NCBI GenBank assembly: GCA_905215385.1
Contig: CAJMPY010000032.1
Coordinates: 1 to 23,840 of the forward strand
Direction of reading: 5' to 3'
Length of the DNA stretch: 23,840 bases
Origin: an uncultured bacterium
GTDB lineage: Bacteria; Actinomycetota; Coriobacteriia; Coriobacteriales; Coriobacteriaceae
Both the position numbers and the translations under genes were made by a program. Shown piece by piece: positions 7,591 through 15,744 of the stretch. Position 1 is the stretch's first letter; each line of letters starts with the position of its first letter. A model generated the notes under the pieces. That model worked only from the letters and a program-made list of their open reading frames with translations, ran no database searches and had not been told where the DNA came from.

Positions 7591-7607
7591 TGACCCTCCT
7601 GTCAGTC

Positions 7608-7617
7608 GCCTATAGGC
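7608..7617. promoter_or_regulatory. 10-bp palindrome in the thyA leader
   Basis: GCCTATAGGC is a perfect palindrome 18-27 bases upstream of the thyA ATG, between a candidate -10 box and the ribosome site. It could be a protein site or chance; nothing else supports it. Confidence 0.2.
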
Positions 7618-7625
7618 TATTTTTT

Positions 7626-7631
7626 ATTCTA
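7626..7631 (-). promoter_or_regulatory. possible -10 element for thyA-folA
   Basis: On the minus strand TAGAAT followed by an A-run lies about 36 bases before the thyA start. The best upstream box is CCGACA at a short 15-base spacing, so only the -10 part is convincing. Confidence 0.35.
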
Positions 7632-7732
7632 GCCCAGGCGCACGAGTGTCGGATTGGACACTTGGGCCGGCACACGCAATGCACGGCAGCACCGCACCGC
7701 ACCGCCTACGCCAACGAAACACCTTTGCTTTT

Positions 7733-7801
7733 TCTGACATATGCCAATAGTTCCTTGCTCTGCGGCGCACACGCGTTATTCTATTGTTGGCATATGTCAG
7801 A
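7733..7801. promoter_or_regulatory. paired inverted operator-like sites around the DUF134 gene promoter
   Basis: TCTGACATATGCCAA (7733-7747) is exactly the reverse complement of TTGGCATATGTCAGA (7787-7801). Each arm is itself nearly symmetric, of the form TGNCATATGNCA. The arm centres are about 54 bases apart, close to five helical turns. The right arm covers the predicted transcription start and ends one base before the AAGGAG ribosome site. A regulator bound there would block expression of the downstream gene, which itself encodes a helix-turn-helix protein. Confidence 0.6.
7755..7782 (+). promoter_or_regulatory. possible promoter of the DUF134 gene
   Basis: TTGCTC at 7755-7760 and TATTCT at 7777-7782 are spaced by 16 bases, which would start transcription near 7789, inside the right arm of the inverted site pair. 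The boxes are only partial matches to consensus. A TAGAAT on the other strand (7778-7783) overlaps the same -10. Confidence 0.4.
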
Positions 7802-7813
7802 TAAGGAGCATGT

Positions 7814-8578
7814 ATGGCGGGAAGACGTGAGAAATTGCGCCGTGTTGGGATTATCCCCGAATACCGCGGCTTTACCCCTGACGGCCTAGCCAGCGGAGAC
7901 GCCATCGACATGACGGTCGACGAACTCGAAGTCCTGCGGCTGTGCGACCTGGAAGGCCTTAACCAAGAGGCAGCCGCACAGCAGATGGGCATCGCGCGCG
8001 CCACGGTGGCGGCTATTTGCAGCCGAGCGCATCGCAAGGTGGCAAACGCGTTGGTCAATGGACGGGCAATCGTCATCGAAGGCGGCAATATCGCGTACTC
8101 CCCCATTACCACGGCAACGGCCGTATGGCCAGCAAAGGAGATCGACACCATAAGGGTGGCAACCACGTACGACAACGGCAACATCTTTATGCACTTTGGC
8201 CGCAGCGAGCAGTTCAAGATCTACGACATTCAGGATGGCAAGGTACTCAACGAGCAGGTCGTGGGCACCGACGGCACCGGCCACGGTGCCCTTGCGGGCC
8301 TGCTCGCCAACGGTGGCGTGGACACGCTCATCTGCGGCGGCATCGGCGGTGGCGCCATCAACGCGCTTGCCCAAGCCGGCATCACGGTGTACGCAGGAGC
8401 TCAGGGCAGCTGCGACGCTTGTGTCGAGGCCCTTATCGCCGGAACGCTCGCACAGAACGGCGAGGCCACGTGCAGCTGCCACGGCCATGACCACGACCAC
8501 GCCCACGAACATGGCGAGTCCTGCAGCTGCCACGGCCATCACGAGCACGAGGGCCACGAGGGCTGCGGCTGCCACTAA
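7814..8578 (+). CDS. DUF134 helix-turn-helix / NifX-type domain fusion with metal-binding tail
   Basis: Residues 1-95 match DUF134: YR.F.P..., a MTVDELEVLRLCDLEGLNQEAAAQQMGIARATVAAI helix-turn-helix of sigma-factor type, and VNGRAIVIEGG. Residues about 112-215 form a dinitrogenase iron-molybdenum cofactor (NifX/NifB C-terminal) type domain with HFGRSEQFKIYD and LICGGIGGGAINALAQAGI. The last 35 residues (220-254) hold 12 His and 6 Cys, with CSCHGH twice and a final CGCH, a strong candidate metal-binding tail. No nitrogenase genes are nearby, so a nitrogen-fixation role is not supported. I infer a DNA-binding, metal- or Fe-S-sensing regulator; neither target nor metal is known. AAGGAG lies 5 bases before the ATG. 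Matching inverted sites around the predicted promoter suggest self-regulation. Confidence 0.88.
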   Translation: MAGRREKLRRVGIIPEYRGFTPDGLASGDAIDMTVDELEVLRLCDLEGLNQEAAAQQMGIARATVAAICSRAHRKVANALVNGRAIVIEGGNIAYSPITTATAVWPAKEIDTIRVATTYDNGNIFMHFGRSEQFKIYDIQDGKVLNEQVVGTDGTGHGALAGLLANGGVDTLICGGIGGGAINALAQAGITVYAGAQGSCDACVEALIAGTLAQNGEATCSCHGHDHDHAHEHGESCSCHGHHEHEGHEGCGCH

Positions 8579-8640
8579 CGGCACGGCACCGCGAGCTCGG
8601 GGCGCGACGCTGAACGCAGCCCAACTATCAAAGCCAACAA

Positions 8641-8674
8641 CAAAGGCCACCCGGTAGCTTCCGAGTGGCCTTTG
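8641..8674. terminator. bidirectional terminator between the DUF134 gene and ffh
   Basis: The arms 8641-8654 (starting CAAAGGCCAC) and 8661-8674 (ending GTGGCCTTTG) pair over 14 positions with one mismatch and a 6-base loop. It lies between the ends of two convergent genes. It probably terminates the plus-strand DUF134 gene and the long minus-strand operon that ends with ffh. Confidence 0.8.
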
Positions 8675-8698
8675 CCATATCAAGCTGGAATTACAGCC

Positions 8699-10174
8699 CT
8701 ATTTCTTATTGCGCATCTGCGCATCCATCTGGCGCAGCAGCTCCATATCGGACTTGGGACCGCCCGTACCCAGGCCGCCCATGCCGCCCAGACCCATAGC
8801 GTCCAGCCCAGGGATATTGGGCATGCGCATCTTCTTGCCCTTCTTGCCCTTTTTGCCCTTCTTGCCGCCGGCCTGTGCCTGATTGGCCATCGTGCGCATG
8901 CGGCCCATCATCTTGTTCATCTCGCCCCACTGCTTCATAAGGCTATTGACCTCGGTGGGGGTCACACCGGCGCCCTTGGCGATACGCGCGCGACGCTGGC
9001 CGTTGATGATGGAGGGACGCAGACGCTCCTCCTTGGTCATCGACATGATGATGGCCTCGTTCTTGTCGAAGATGCCCTCGTCCAGGTTACCGCCCATCTG
9101 GTTGAGCGCGCGCTGGCCACCGGGGAGCATGCCCAGGATACCCTTCATGCCGCCCATCTTTTTGACGGCTTTCATCTGGTCGAGCATGTCGTTCATGGTA
9201 AAGCCCTCGCGCAGCATGCGCTCGGCAGCCTCGAGCTGTTCGGCATCGGCGGCCTCCTGGGCCTTCTCGATGATGCCGACAACGTCGCCCATGCCCAAGA
9301 TTCGCTTGGCCATGCGATCGGGATAGAACGGCTCAAGCGAATCGGGTTTCTCGCCCATGCTCACAAACTTGATGGGCTTGCCGGTCACCTGACGCACCGA
9401 AAGCGCGCCACCGCCACGGGCGTCACCGTCGAGCTTGGAGATAATCACACCATCAAAGTCGGTGCGCTCGGCAAACGTCGAGACCACGTTGACGATATCC
9501 TGGCCGGTCATGGCGTCGACGACCATCAGCACCTGGTCGGGCTTGACGGCCTTCTTGATGTCGACGGCCTCCTGCATCATCTGCTCGTCGATCTGAAGAC
9601 GACCGGCGGTATCGACGATGACCACGTCACGCAGGTGGTCGACGGCCTCCTGGATGGCGCCCTTGGCGATATCGACCGGGTGCTCACCGTCACCGCGGAA
9701 GACCGGAACGCCGATCTCGCCACCGAGCGTGGCCAGCTGGTCGGCAGCTGCGGGACGGTAGACGTCGCACGCGGCGAGCAGCGGCGAGCGGCCCTGCTTC
9801 TTGAGCAGGTAAGCCAGCTTCACGGCCGCCGTGGTCTTACCGGAGCCCTGCAGGCCCACGAGCATGATGACATTGGGAATGCGGTTGCTAAAGACGAGCT
9901 TGCTCTCGGTAGAGCCGAGCATCTCGGTGAGCTCGTCGAGCACGATCTTGACGACGTTTTGCGCCGGCGACAGTGACTCCATGACCTCGGCGGTCATGCA
10001 GCGCTCCTTGGTCTTGGCGACAAACTCCTTGACGACCTTGAAGTTGACGTCGGCCTCGAGCAGCGCCATGCGGATGTCGCGCATGGCCGAAGTAATATCG
10101 GCCTCGGTCAGCTTACCCTTGCCGCGTAGGCGGTCAAATGTGTCGTTGAGGCGATCGCTCAGGGAATCAAACAC
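8699..10174 (-). CDS. ffh: signal recognition particle protein Ffh (SRP54)
   Basis: This GTPase binds 4.5S/SRP RNA and signal sequences and docks with FtsY to deliver nascent membrane proteins. In 491 residues it has the N domain (1-about 90), P-loop GLQGSGKT (107-114), DTAGRL (188-193), SKLDGDARGGGAL, and a Met-rich M domain (about 320-430) with GILGMLPGG and the RNA-binding block SIINGQRRARIAKGAG. The tail after 434 is unusual: a Lys-Gly run, KKGKKGKKGKK, then Gly/Met-rich sequence. The start is GTG 10174, with AAGGAG 6 bases upstream overlapping the ftsY stop, so the two genes are translationally linked. It is the last gene of the long operon. Confidence 0.98.
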   Translation of the reverse strand: MFDSLSDRLNDTFDRLRGKGKLTEADITSAMRDIRMALLEADVNFKVVKEFVAKTKERCMTAEVMESLSPAQNVVKIVLDELTEMLGSTESKLVFSNRIPNVIMLVGLQGSGKTTAAVKLAYLLKKQGRSPLLAACDVYRPAAADQLATLGGEIGVPVFRGDGEHPVDIAKGAIQEAVDHLRDVVIVDTAGRLQIDEQMMQEAVDIKKAVKPDQVLMVVDAMTGQDIVNVVSTFAERTDFDGVIISKLDGDARGGGALSVRQVTGKPIKFVSMGEKPDSLEPFYPDRMAKRILGMGDVVGIIEKAQEAADAEQLEAAERMLREGFTMNDMLDQMKAVKKMGGMKGILGMLPGGQRALNQMGGNLDEGIFDKNEAIIMSMTKEERLRPSIINGQRRARIAKGAGVTPTEVNSLMKQWGEMNKMMGRMRTMANQAQAGGKKGKKGKKGKKMRMPNIPGLDAMGLGGMGGLGTGGPKSDMELLRQMDAQMRNKK

Positions 10175-10184
10175 TGGTTACTCC

Positions 10185-11102
10185 TTAGTTGGACTCGCCC
10201 ACCAGGGCGCGGCAGAAATCTTTGGCGTTAAACTCCTGCAGGTCATCGACCTGCTCGCCCACGCCGATGCGAAGGATCGGGAGCTTGAGCTTCTCGGCCA
10301 CGGCCATGGCGATACCGCCCTTAGCCGTGCCGTCCAGCTTAGTCATGATAATACCGTCCAGGCCCAGCGCCTCATTAAACTCGAGCGCCTGGTTCAGACC
10401 GTTCTGACCAGTGGCGGCATCGATCACAAGCACGACCGAGACCGGCATGGGACCGGCGGCCATATTGGCGGCGCGCTTACGCGTCACGTTGACCACCTTG
10501 GCGAGCTCGCGCATGAGCTCGGGGCTCGTATGCAGACGACCGGCGGTGTCGATAAGCACCAGGTCGCTGCCGCGCCTGTCGGCCTCGTCGAGCACGTCGT
10601 AACAAACGCTCGCCGGGTCGGAGCCGCGGTCGCGCTTGATGACGGGAACACCGGCGCGCTGGCCCCACACATCGAGCTGCTCGATGGCGGCGGCGCGGAA
10701 GGTATCGGCCGAACCGATCACGACATTCTTGCCGCGGGAAGCCATGGCGCTCGCAATCTTGCCGACCGTCGTGGTCTTGCCGGCGCCGTTAATGCCTACA
10801 AACAGCACGCAGCTCGGCGTATCGGAGAACGGATCGCGCTCGATGGGCACAAAGTGCTGCTCAAGCTGCTTGGCCAGAGCGCGACGAAGCTGCGGTGCGG
10901 TCTTGAGGTTCTTCTTGGCTGCGGCATCGCGCAGATCATCGGAGACCTGAATGGCGACCTCGGCACCCATGTCACCCATAACGAGGGTGTCCTCAAGGTC
11001 CTCCCAAAAGTCCTCGTCGACCTCGCCGCCAAAGTAGAAGACCTCGTTGAGGGCCTCGCGGCTGCGCTCAAGTCCGCGCGAGAGAGCGTCAAAGAATCCC
11101 AT
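10185..11102 (-). CDS. ftsY: signal recognition particle receptor FtsY
   Basis: This is the membrane-associated GTPase partner of Ffh in co-translational targeting. The 305-residue protein carries the N domain, P-loop GINGAGKT (103-110), DTFRAAAIEQL, DTAGRL (185-190) and TKLDG (254-258). It lacks the long acidic A domain of E. coli FtsY and begins almost directly with MGFFDALSRGLERSREALNE, an amphipathic helix that in the family contacts the membrane. Its ATG overlaps the smc stop as TAATG, so it is coupled to smc, and its own stop lies in the ribosome site of ffh. Confidence 0.98.
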   Translation of the reverse strand: MGFFDALSRGLERSREALNEVFYFGGEVDEDFWEDLEDTLVMGDMGAEVAIQVSDDLRDAAAKKNLKTAPQLRRALAKQLEQHFVPIERDPFSDTPSCVLFVGINGAGKTTTVGKIASAMASRGKNVVIGSADTFRAAAIEQLDVWGQRAGVPVIKRDRGSDPASVCYDVLDEADRRGSDLVLIDTAGRLHTSPELMRELAKVVNVTRKRAANMAAGPMPVSVVLVIDAATGQNGLNQALEFNEALGLDGIIMTKLDGTAKGGIAMAVAEKLKLPILRIGVGEQVDDLQEFNAKDFCRALVGESN

Positions 11103-14100
11103 TATGCATTCACGACCTTTCCGGTTTCGCGATCCAGTTTTTGCGAGACGACGCGGCTGACGCCGTCGGCTTGCATCGAGACGCCATAGAGAACGTCAGC
11201 GTCCTCCATAGTACGGCGCTGATGCGAAATGACCAAGAGCTGTGTATCGGAACGCAGCACATCGAGGGCTCCGATGAGCTTGGACAGGTTGGCGTCATCA
11301 AGCGCCGCCTCGACCTCGTCCAGCACATAGAACGGCACCGTGCGCGTGCGGTACACGGCAAAGAGCAGGGCGAGCGCCGTCAGACTCTTCTCGCCACCCG
11401 ACATGAGCATCATCTTGGTAATGCGCTTGCCGCGCGGCTGCGCCACAACCTCAATGCCCGTCTCGGCAGGATGCTCGGGATCGGTCATCTCAAGATGAGC
11501 CTGGCCACCCGGGAACAGCATGGCGAAGATCTCACGGAAGTTCGCATCGACCTTCTCAAACGTCACCAGAAACGCCTTGCGCATCTTGCGATCAATGGCC
11601 ACTGTGATCTTGGTGAGCGCCTTGCGCGCGCTCTCCAGATCGGCCAGCTGCTCCTCGATGTAATCGGCGCGGCGCTTGAGCTGCTCGTACTCCTCCATGG
11701 CAACCTGGTTCACAGGGCCCAGGTTGTTAATCTGGCGCACGAGCTGGTTGAGCTCGCGCTCGGCGGCGTCGCGGTCGGTGGGAGCAGGAAGCATGAGCGC
11801 TTCCTCGAGCACCGTAGTGCCATCGGCGGTAATGGCCTTGATGGCCGCCTCCACCTGCACCTCGAGCTTGCCGCGGGAAACCTTGAACTCGTTTTGCGTC
11901 GCCGTGGCGGCATCGACCCGCTCCTTGGCGCGGGAGACCTCGGCCTTGGCGTCTTCGATGGTCTTCTTGAGCGAGGCCGAGTCCGCCTCCTCGAGCGAAG
12001 CCTGATCACGCAGACGCGCGGCCCAATCCGATGCGCGATCCAGCAGGGCCGAATAGCGCTCGTGCATGGGGTCGACACGCAGGCGCAGCAGCTCGAGCGA
12101 GCGCGAAGCCTGGCGTGTTCCGCGGATACGACGGTCGATGCCCTCAAGACGATGCTCAAGGTCGGGCACGCGGCCCTTCAGCGAACGCAGGCGCTCGCTC
12201 GTCTGGGCCAGGCGCACCTTGGCATCGGCGAGCTTACCGGCGGCCTCGGAATCGTCACGGCGAACGCGATCGAGCTCATCGTTGGCCTCGGCAATCTGGA
12301 GACCCAGGTCGCTTGCCTGTGCACGTGCCTCGTCACGCGAACGGGTGAGTTCGTCAACGCGCGGGCGCACAGCGCGAACGGCCTCGGCGGCCTGCTCGCG
12401 GCGCTTGGAGATGCGCACGTGCTCGACCTCGGCGTTGTTGGCGCTTTGCTCCAGGCGGCCAATCTCGGAGAGCAGCGAGCGGCGCTCGCCCTCAAGACGG
12501 GCGATCTCGCCGGCGGCATCGCCCTCGGCGGCACGCGCCTCCTCAACGGCCGCATTGGCCTCGACGACCTGATCCGACACATGCTCAAACACAGCAGCCA
12601 GATCGGGTTCCAGGCCCTCGAGCTCACGGATGCGGCGCTTGCGCTCCAAAGCACCCGAAGCCTCGCCGGCGTCGAGCCCCAAACGCACCAGGCCGCCGCA
12701 GGCGACGCGGGCGCCATCGGGGGTCACGTAAGTCACGCCGTCAACGACAGGCGCGGCCAGCGCAGCCGCCAAGTCGTCGACAACGTAATAGCCGCCGAGC
12801 AGCGCCTCGACAACTGGGCCATAGCCGGCGCGTACGGACAGGCGATCGACCAGGCGGGAACCGGCAGCGCCCTTAGCGGCAGCAGAGGCGCTCACACCGC
12901 GCGCGACCAGCAGCGCCTCGCCCGAGGCCTTCTTCTGGTCCAGAGCGGCACGACCGGCACGCTCAAGCGCGGACGCATCGTCGAACAGCAGCGCATCGAT
13001 ATCGCCGGCGAGCAATTGCTCAACCAGGCCCTCAAGCTCACGCGGGGCCTCGAGCACGTCGCCCAGACGACCCGAGACATCGTCGCCCAGCGCACCCATC
13101 AGACGGCTCACCAGCGGCGAGCTGTCAGCCATGCGGGCATCGAGCTTCTTTTGGCTGGCAAGCTCCGAGCGCACCTCGGACAGCTTGTTGCGCGCTTCGC
13201 TCTCGCGATTACGCAGGTCCTTGAGGGCAGCGCGTGCCGTCTCGGTGGCCTCGCGCGCATCGTTCTGGGCCTGACGAGCCGCCTCAAGGGCACTCTCAAG
13301 CTCCTCAGCACGGTCGCGACGGCTATCAAGCGATGCTGTAACCTCCTCGAGCTGTTCATCAATCTGCTCCAGGCGTGAGGCGTACATGTTGTCCTCGACC
13401 TCGGCGTTGCTCAGCGAGTCCTTCACCTTGGCGAGTTCGAGCGCCGCGTTATCGGCCACACGCTGCACATCGCGTTGCTCACGCGTAAGCTGCGAAATCT
13501 GATTGTCGAGCGCCACGCGCCGCTCGTGGAGCTGAGCGGCGGCAGGACCAGCGGCGTCAACGTCCTCCTGGGCCTGCATGTGCGCGCCGGTCACTTCCTC
13601 AAGCTGCGCACGCGCGTCCTCGAGCTCCTCTACCACGCGACGACGCTGATGCTCGGAGCTCGAGATCTGGCCGCGCATGTCGGACAGGCGCGACACCATG
13701 TTGTGGCCCTTTTCCTCGAGCAGGCGCATATCGGAGTTAATGCGGCCGACCACGTCTTGCATATGGCGGCGCTGCTCGCCCAGATCGCCCACAAACAGGC
13801 CCTTTTCCTCGAGCATGACCTGGAGCTTCTCGAGCTCGCGTTCCTTTTCGCCCAAGCGGTACTGCGCAAGCTCCAGCTCGGCGGCACCTTCCTTGGAGCG
13901 GCTCTCCAAGTCGTTCCACTGCGACTGCAGCGAACGCAGCTCGTCGACGGCTAGCATCTGCGTAAGCTCGTTCGCGCGCGAGGACAGCTCTTTGTACTTG
14001 CGCGCACGATCGACCTGACGCTCCAGAGGTCGCAGCTGACGGGCGATTTCCTTATTGATGTCGCGGGCACGCGTCAGGTGCTCGTCCATCGACTTAATCT

Positions 14101-14638
14101 TTTTGAGCGCACGCTCCTTGCGGCGTTTGTGCTTGGAAATGCCGGCGGCCTCCTCGATGAGGGCGCGGCGCTCCTCGGGGCGGCTCTGCAAAATGGCGTC
14201 GAGCTTGCCCTGGCTGATGATGGAATGCGTATCCTTGCCCAAGCCCGAATCGTGCAGGATGTCCTGAATGTCCATCAGGCGGCACGGACTCGAGTTGATG
14301 AGGTACTCGCTTTCGCCCGAGCGATACATACGACGGGTGATGGCGACCTCGTCAAAGTCGACGGGCAGCATATGGTCCGAGTTATCGAGCACCAGCGTGA
14401 CCTCGGCGACACCCACCGGCTTGCGCGCTGACGAGCCCGAGAAGATGACATCCTCCATGGCCTGGCCGCGCAGCTGCTTGGCGCTCTGCTCGCCCAGGAC
14501 CCACAGAATCGAGTCAGAGATGTTCGATTTTCCCGAGCCGTTGGGACCGACGATGACGGTCAGGCCCGGCTCAAACGTCATATGGGCGCGGTCGGCAAAC
14601 GACTTGAACCCTTTGAGCGTGAGGGACTTGAGATACAC
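11102..14638 (-). CDS. smc: chromosome segregation protein SMC
   Basis: This is the ATPase core of the bacterial condensin that compacts and resolves chromosomes. The 1178-residue protein has Walker A GPNGSGKS (31-38), a first coiled coil from about 160, a hinge at about 504-650 ending around GARVACGGLVRLG, a return coiled coil, signature LMSGGEKSL (from 1078) and Walker B FYVLDE (about 1103-1108). Length and architecture are those of a normal SMC. The start is GTG 14638 with GAGG close upstream. It sits between rnc and ftsY as in many Gram-positive genomes. The ScpA and ScpB partners are not in this window. Confidence 0.98.
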   Translation of the reverse strand: MYLKSLTLKGFKSFADRAHMTFEPGLTVIVGPNGSGKSNISDSILWVLGEQSAKQLRGQAMEDVIFSGSSARKPVGVAEVTLVLDNSDHMLPVDFDEVAITRRMYRSGESEYLINSSPCRLMDIQDILHDSGLGKDTHSIISQGKLDAILQSRPEERRALIEEAAGISKHKRRKERALKKIKSMDEHLTRARDINKEIARQLRPLERQVDRARKYKELSSRANELTQMLAVDELRSLQSQWNDLESRSKEGAAELELAQYRLGEKERELEKLQVMLEEKGLFVGDLGEQRRHMQDVVGRINSDMRLLEEKGHNMVSRLSDMRGQISSSEHQRRRVVEELEDARAQLEEVTGAHMQAQEDVDAAGPAAAQLHERRVALDNQISQLTREQRDVQRVADNAALELAKVKDSLSNAEVEDNMYASRLEQIDEQLEEVTASLDSRRDRAEELESALEAARQAQNDAREATETARAALKDLRNRESEARNKLSEVRSELASQKKLDARMADSSPLVSRLMGALGDDVSGRLGDVLEAPRELEGLVEQLLAGDIDALLFDDASALERAGRAALDQKKASGEALLVARGVSASAAAKGAAGSRLVDRLSVRAGYGPVVEALLGGYYVVDDLAAALAAPVVDGVTYVTPDGARVACGGLVRLGLDAGEASGALERKRRIRELEGLEPDLAAVFEHVSDQVVEANAAVEEARAAEGDAAGEIARLEGERRSLLSEIGRLEQSANNAEVEHVRISKRREQAAEAVRAVRPRVDELTRSRDEARAQASDLGLQIAEANDELDRVRRDDSEAAGKLADAKVRLAQTSERLRSLKGRVPDLEHRLEGIDRRIRGTRQASRSLELLRLRVDPMHERYSALLDRASDWAARLRDQASLEEADSASLKKTIEDAKAEVSRAKERVDAATATQNEFKVSRGKLEVQVEAAIKAITADGTTVLEEALMLPAPTDRDAAERELNQLVRQINNLGPVNQVAMEEYEQLKRRADYIEEQLADLESARKALTKITVAIDRKMRKAFLVTFEKVDANFREIFAMLFPGGQAHLEMTDPEHPAETGIEVVAQPRGKRITKMMLMSGGEKSLTALALLFAVYRTRTVPFYVLDEVEAALDDANLSKLIGALDVLRSDTQLLVISHQRRTMEDADVLYGVSMQADGVSRVVSQKLDRETGKVVNA

Positions 14639-14648
14639 GGTTCCTCGC

Positions 14649-15374
14649 TTAAACAGGCTTCTTGTTGAGAATCACGCCGTTGGTGGTGTAGCCCATGCGG
14701 TCAAGTGCCTCGAGTGCAGCGGCTCCCTCGGCTTCCTTCTTTGAGGAGCCGGAGCCGCGACCCTGGCGAATACCATCGATCAACACCACGGCGGTAAAGG
14801 TGGGCGCATGCGCAGGGCCCTCGGAGCCGACCAGCTTGTACGCGGGAGGCTCGTGGCCGTCGGCCTGCACGCACTCCTGCAAATACGACTTGGGGTTCGC
14901 AGGGTGCTCGGCACGCTCGGATGCCAAATGTGGCTTAAGCGTACGGTGGATAAACTCCGCCGCGGCATCCCAGCCGGCGTCCAGATACAGCGCGCCCACG
15001 AGCGACTCGTAGACGTTCTCGAGCGCCGAGTGCAGGCCGCGCGCGCCGGTACCGGTCTCGGAGGCACCAAAGATGATGATGTCATCGATACCCAGCTCGT
15101 GCGACACCTCGGACAGCGTGGCGCCCGAGACAAGGGACACCTTCAGGCGCGTGAGCTTGCCCTCGTCAAACTCCGGATAGGACACAAACAGGGAGCGTGC
15201 GACAACGGCGCCCAAGATGGAATCACCCAAGAACTCAAGGCGCTCGTAGCTTGCCGAGACTGGCTGGCCTTCGACGGCCGAAGGATGCGTAAGGGCCGCG
15301 CGCAGCAGCACCTTGTCATTGAACTCGTGGCCCAGAATCTCCTGGGCGCGCGTAAGTCGTTCGGATAAAGCCAA
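14649..15374 (-). CDS. rnc: ribonuclease III
   Basis: This double-strand-specific endoribonuclease acts in rRNA and mRNA processing. The 241-residue protein shows the RNase III signature ERLEFLGDS (44-52) and a second acidic cluster ENVYESLVGALYLDAG (119-134) that complete the metal site, followed by a double-stranded RNA-binding domain (about 163-232) with SYLQE, APTFTAVV and GSGSSKKEAEGAAA. The start is TTG 15374; a good GGAGG stands 8 bases upstream, inside the end of acpP, and no ATG fits. It is 3 bases from the acpP stop and 10 bases from smc, so it is part of the operon. Confidence 0.97.
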   Translation of the reverse strand: MALSERLTRAQEILGHEFNDKVLLRAALTHPSAVEGQPVSASYERLEFLGDSILGAVVARSLFVSYPEFDEGKLTRLKVSLVSGATLSEVSHELGIDDIIIFGASETGTGARGLHSALENVYESLVGALYLDAGWDAAAEFIHRTLKPHLASERAEHPANPKSYLQECVQADGHEPPAYKLVGSEGPAHAPTFTAVVLIDGIRQGRGSGSSKKEAEGAAALEALDRMGYTTNGVILNKKPV

Positions 15375-15377
15375 GAC

Positions 15378-15620
15378 CTAAGCCTCCCTGGCGTTTTCGA
15401 TCGCGTCGACGGCGTCGGCGACAGAGTTGAGCGAGAGCAGGGTCTCGTCATCGATCTCGAGATTGAACTCGTCCTCGATAGCCGTAACCAGTTGCAGGCG
15501 CTCGAGCGAGTTGGCATCGAGGTCGTCAAAGGTGGTCTCATCGCTAATTTCGGCAACATCGACGCCCAGAACGTCAGCAGCGACCTCGGCGATCTTGTCG
15601 AAGATTTCGGAGCGGTCCAT
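15378..15620 (-). CDS. acpP: acyl carrier protein
   Basis: This small acidic carrier of growing fatty acyl chains has 80 residues. It starts MDRSEIFDKIAEVAADVLGV, the usual first helix, and has the attachment region FDDLDANSLERLQLVTAIEDEF. The serine that should carry 4'-phosphopantetheine is Ser38, but the almost universal Asp-Ser-Leu is Asn-Ser-Leu here. The rest of helix II, with its acidic face, is kept. ATG 15620 has GAGGAA 5 bases upstream; the longer frame to 15857 is not coding. It follows plsX after a gap with a perfect 20-bp palindrome, so it may also have separate expression, and it precedes rnc directly. Confidence 0.93.
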   Translation of the reverse strand: MDRSEIFDKIAEVAADVLGVDVAEISDETTFDDLDANSLERLQLVTAIEDEFNLEIDDETLLSLNSVADAVDAIENAREA

Positions 15621-15657
15621 AGCGCTTCCTCTCATAGTGCATGAATACCAAAAGAAT

Positions 15658-15677
15658 GGTACCGCCCGGGCGGTACC
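15658..15677 (-). terminator. 20-bp perfect palindrome between plsX and acpP
   Basis: GGTACCGCCCGGGCGGTACC is fully self-complementary and would fold as an 8-bp stem with a CCGG loop. On the minus strand it is followed by ATTCTTTTGG, a weak U-run. It lies in the acpP leader, so it may terminate or attenuate read-through from plsX, protect the acpP message, or serve as a protein site. Confidence 0.45.
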
Positions 15678-15691
15678 AAGACACGGTTCTG

Positions 15692-15697
15692 ATTCTA
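15692..15697 (-). promoter_or_regulatory. possible -10 element for acpP
   Basis: TAGAAT on the minus strand lies just upstream of the palindrome in the plsX-acpP gap. No clear -35 box is visible. If active, it would give acpP-rnc-smc a second start. Confidence 0.25.
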
Positions 15698-15744
15698 CCC
15701 CACGAAGCAGGCCGCGAGGCACATAACAGCGCTCTAACTCGCTC

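Noticed and set aside
7924..8578. Nitrogen fixation locus suggested by the NifX-type domain
   Set aside because: No nitrogenase or cofactor assembly genes are present; this domain is common outside nif clusters.
11141..13378. A 745-codon open frame on the plus strand opposite smc
   Set aside because: Antisense shadow of a GC-rich coding region; the Leu/Ala/His/Gln-rich translation has no domain, and smc is complete.
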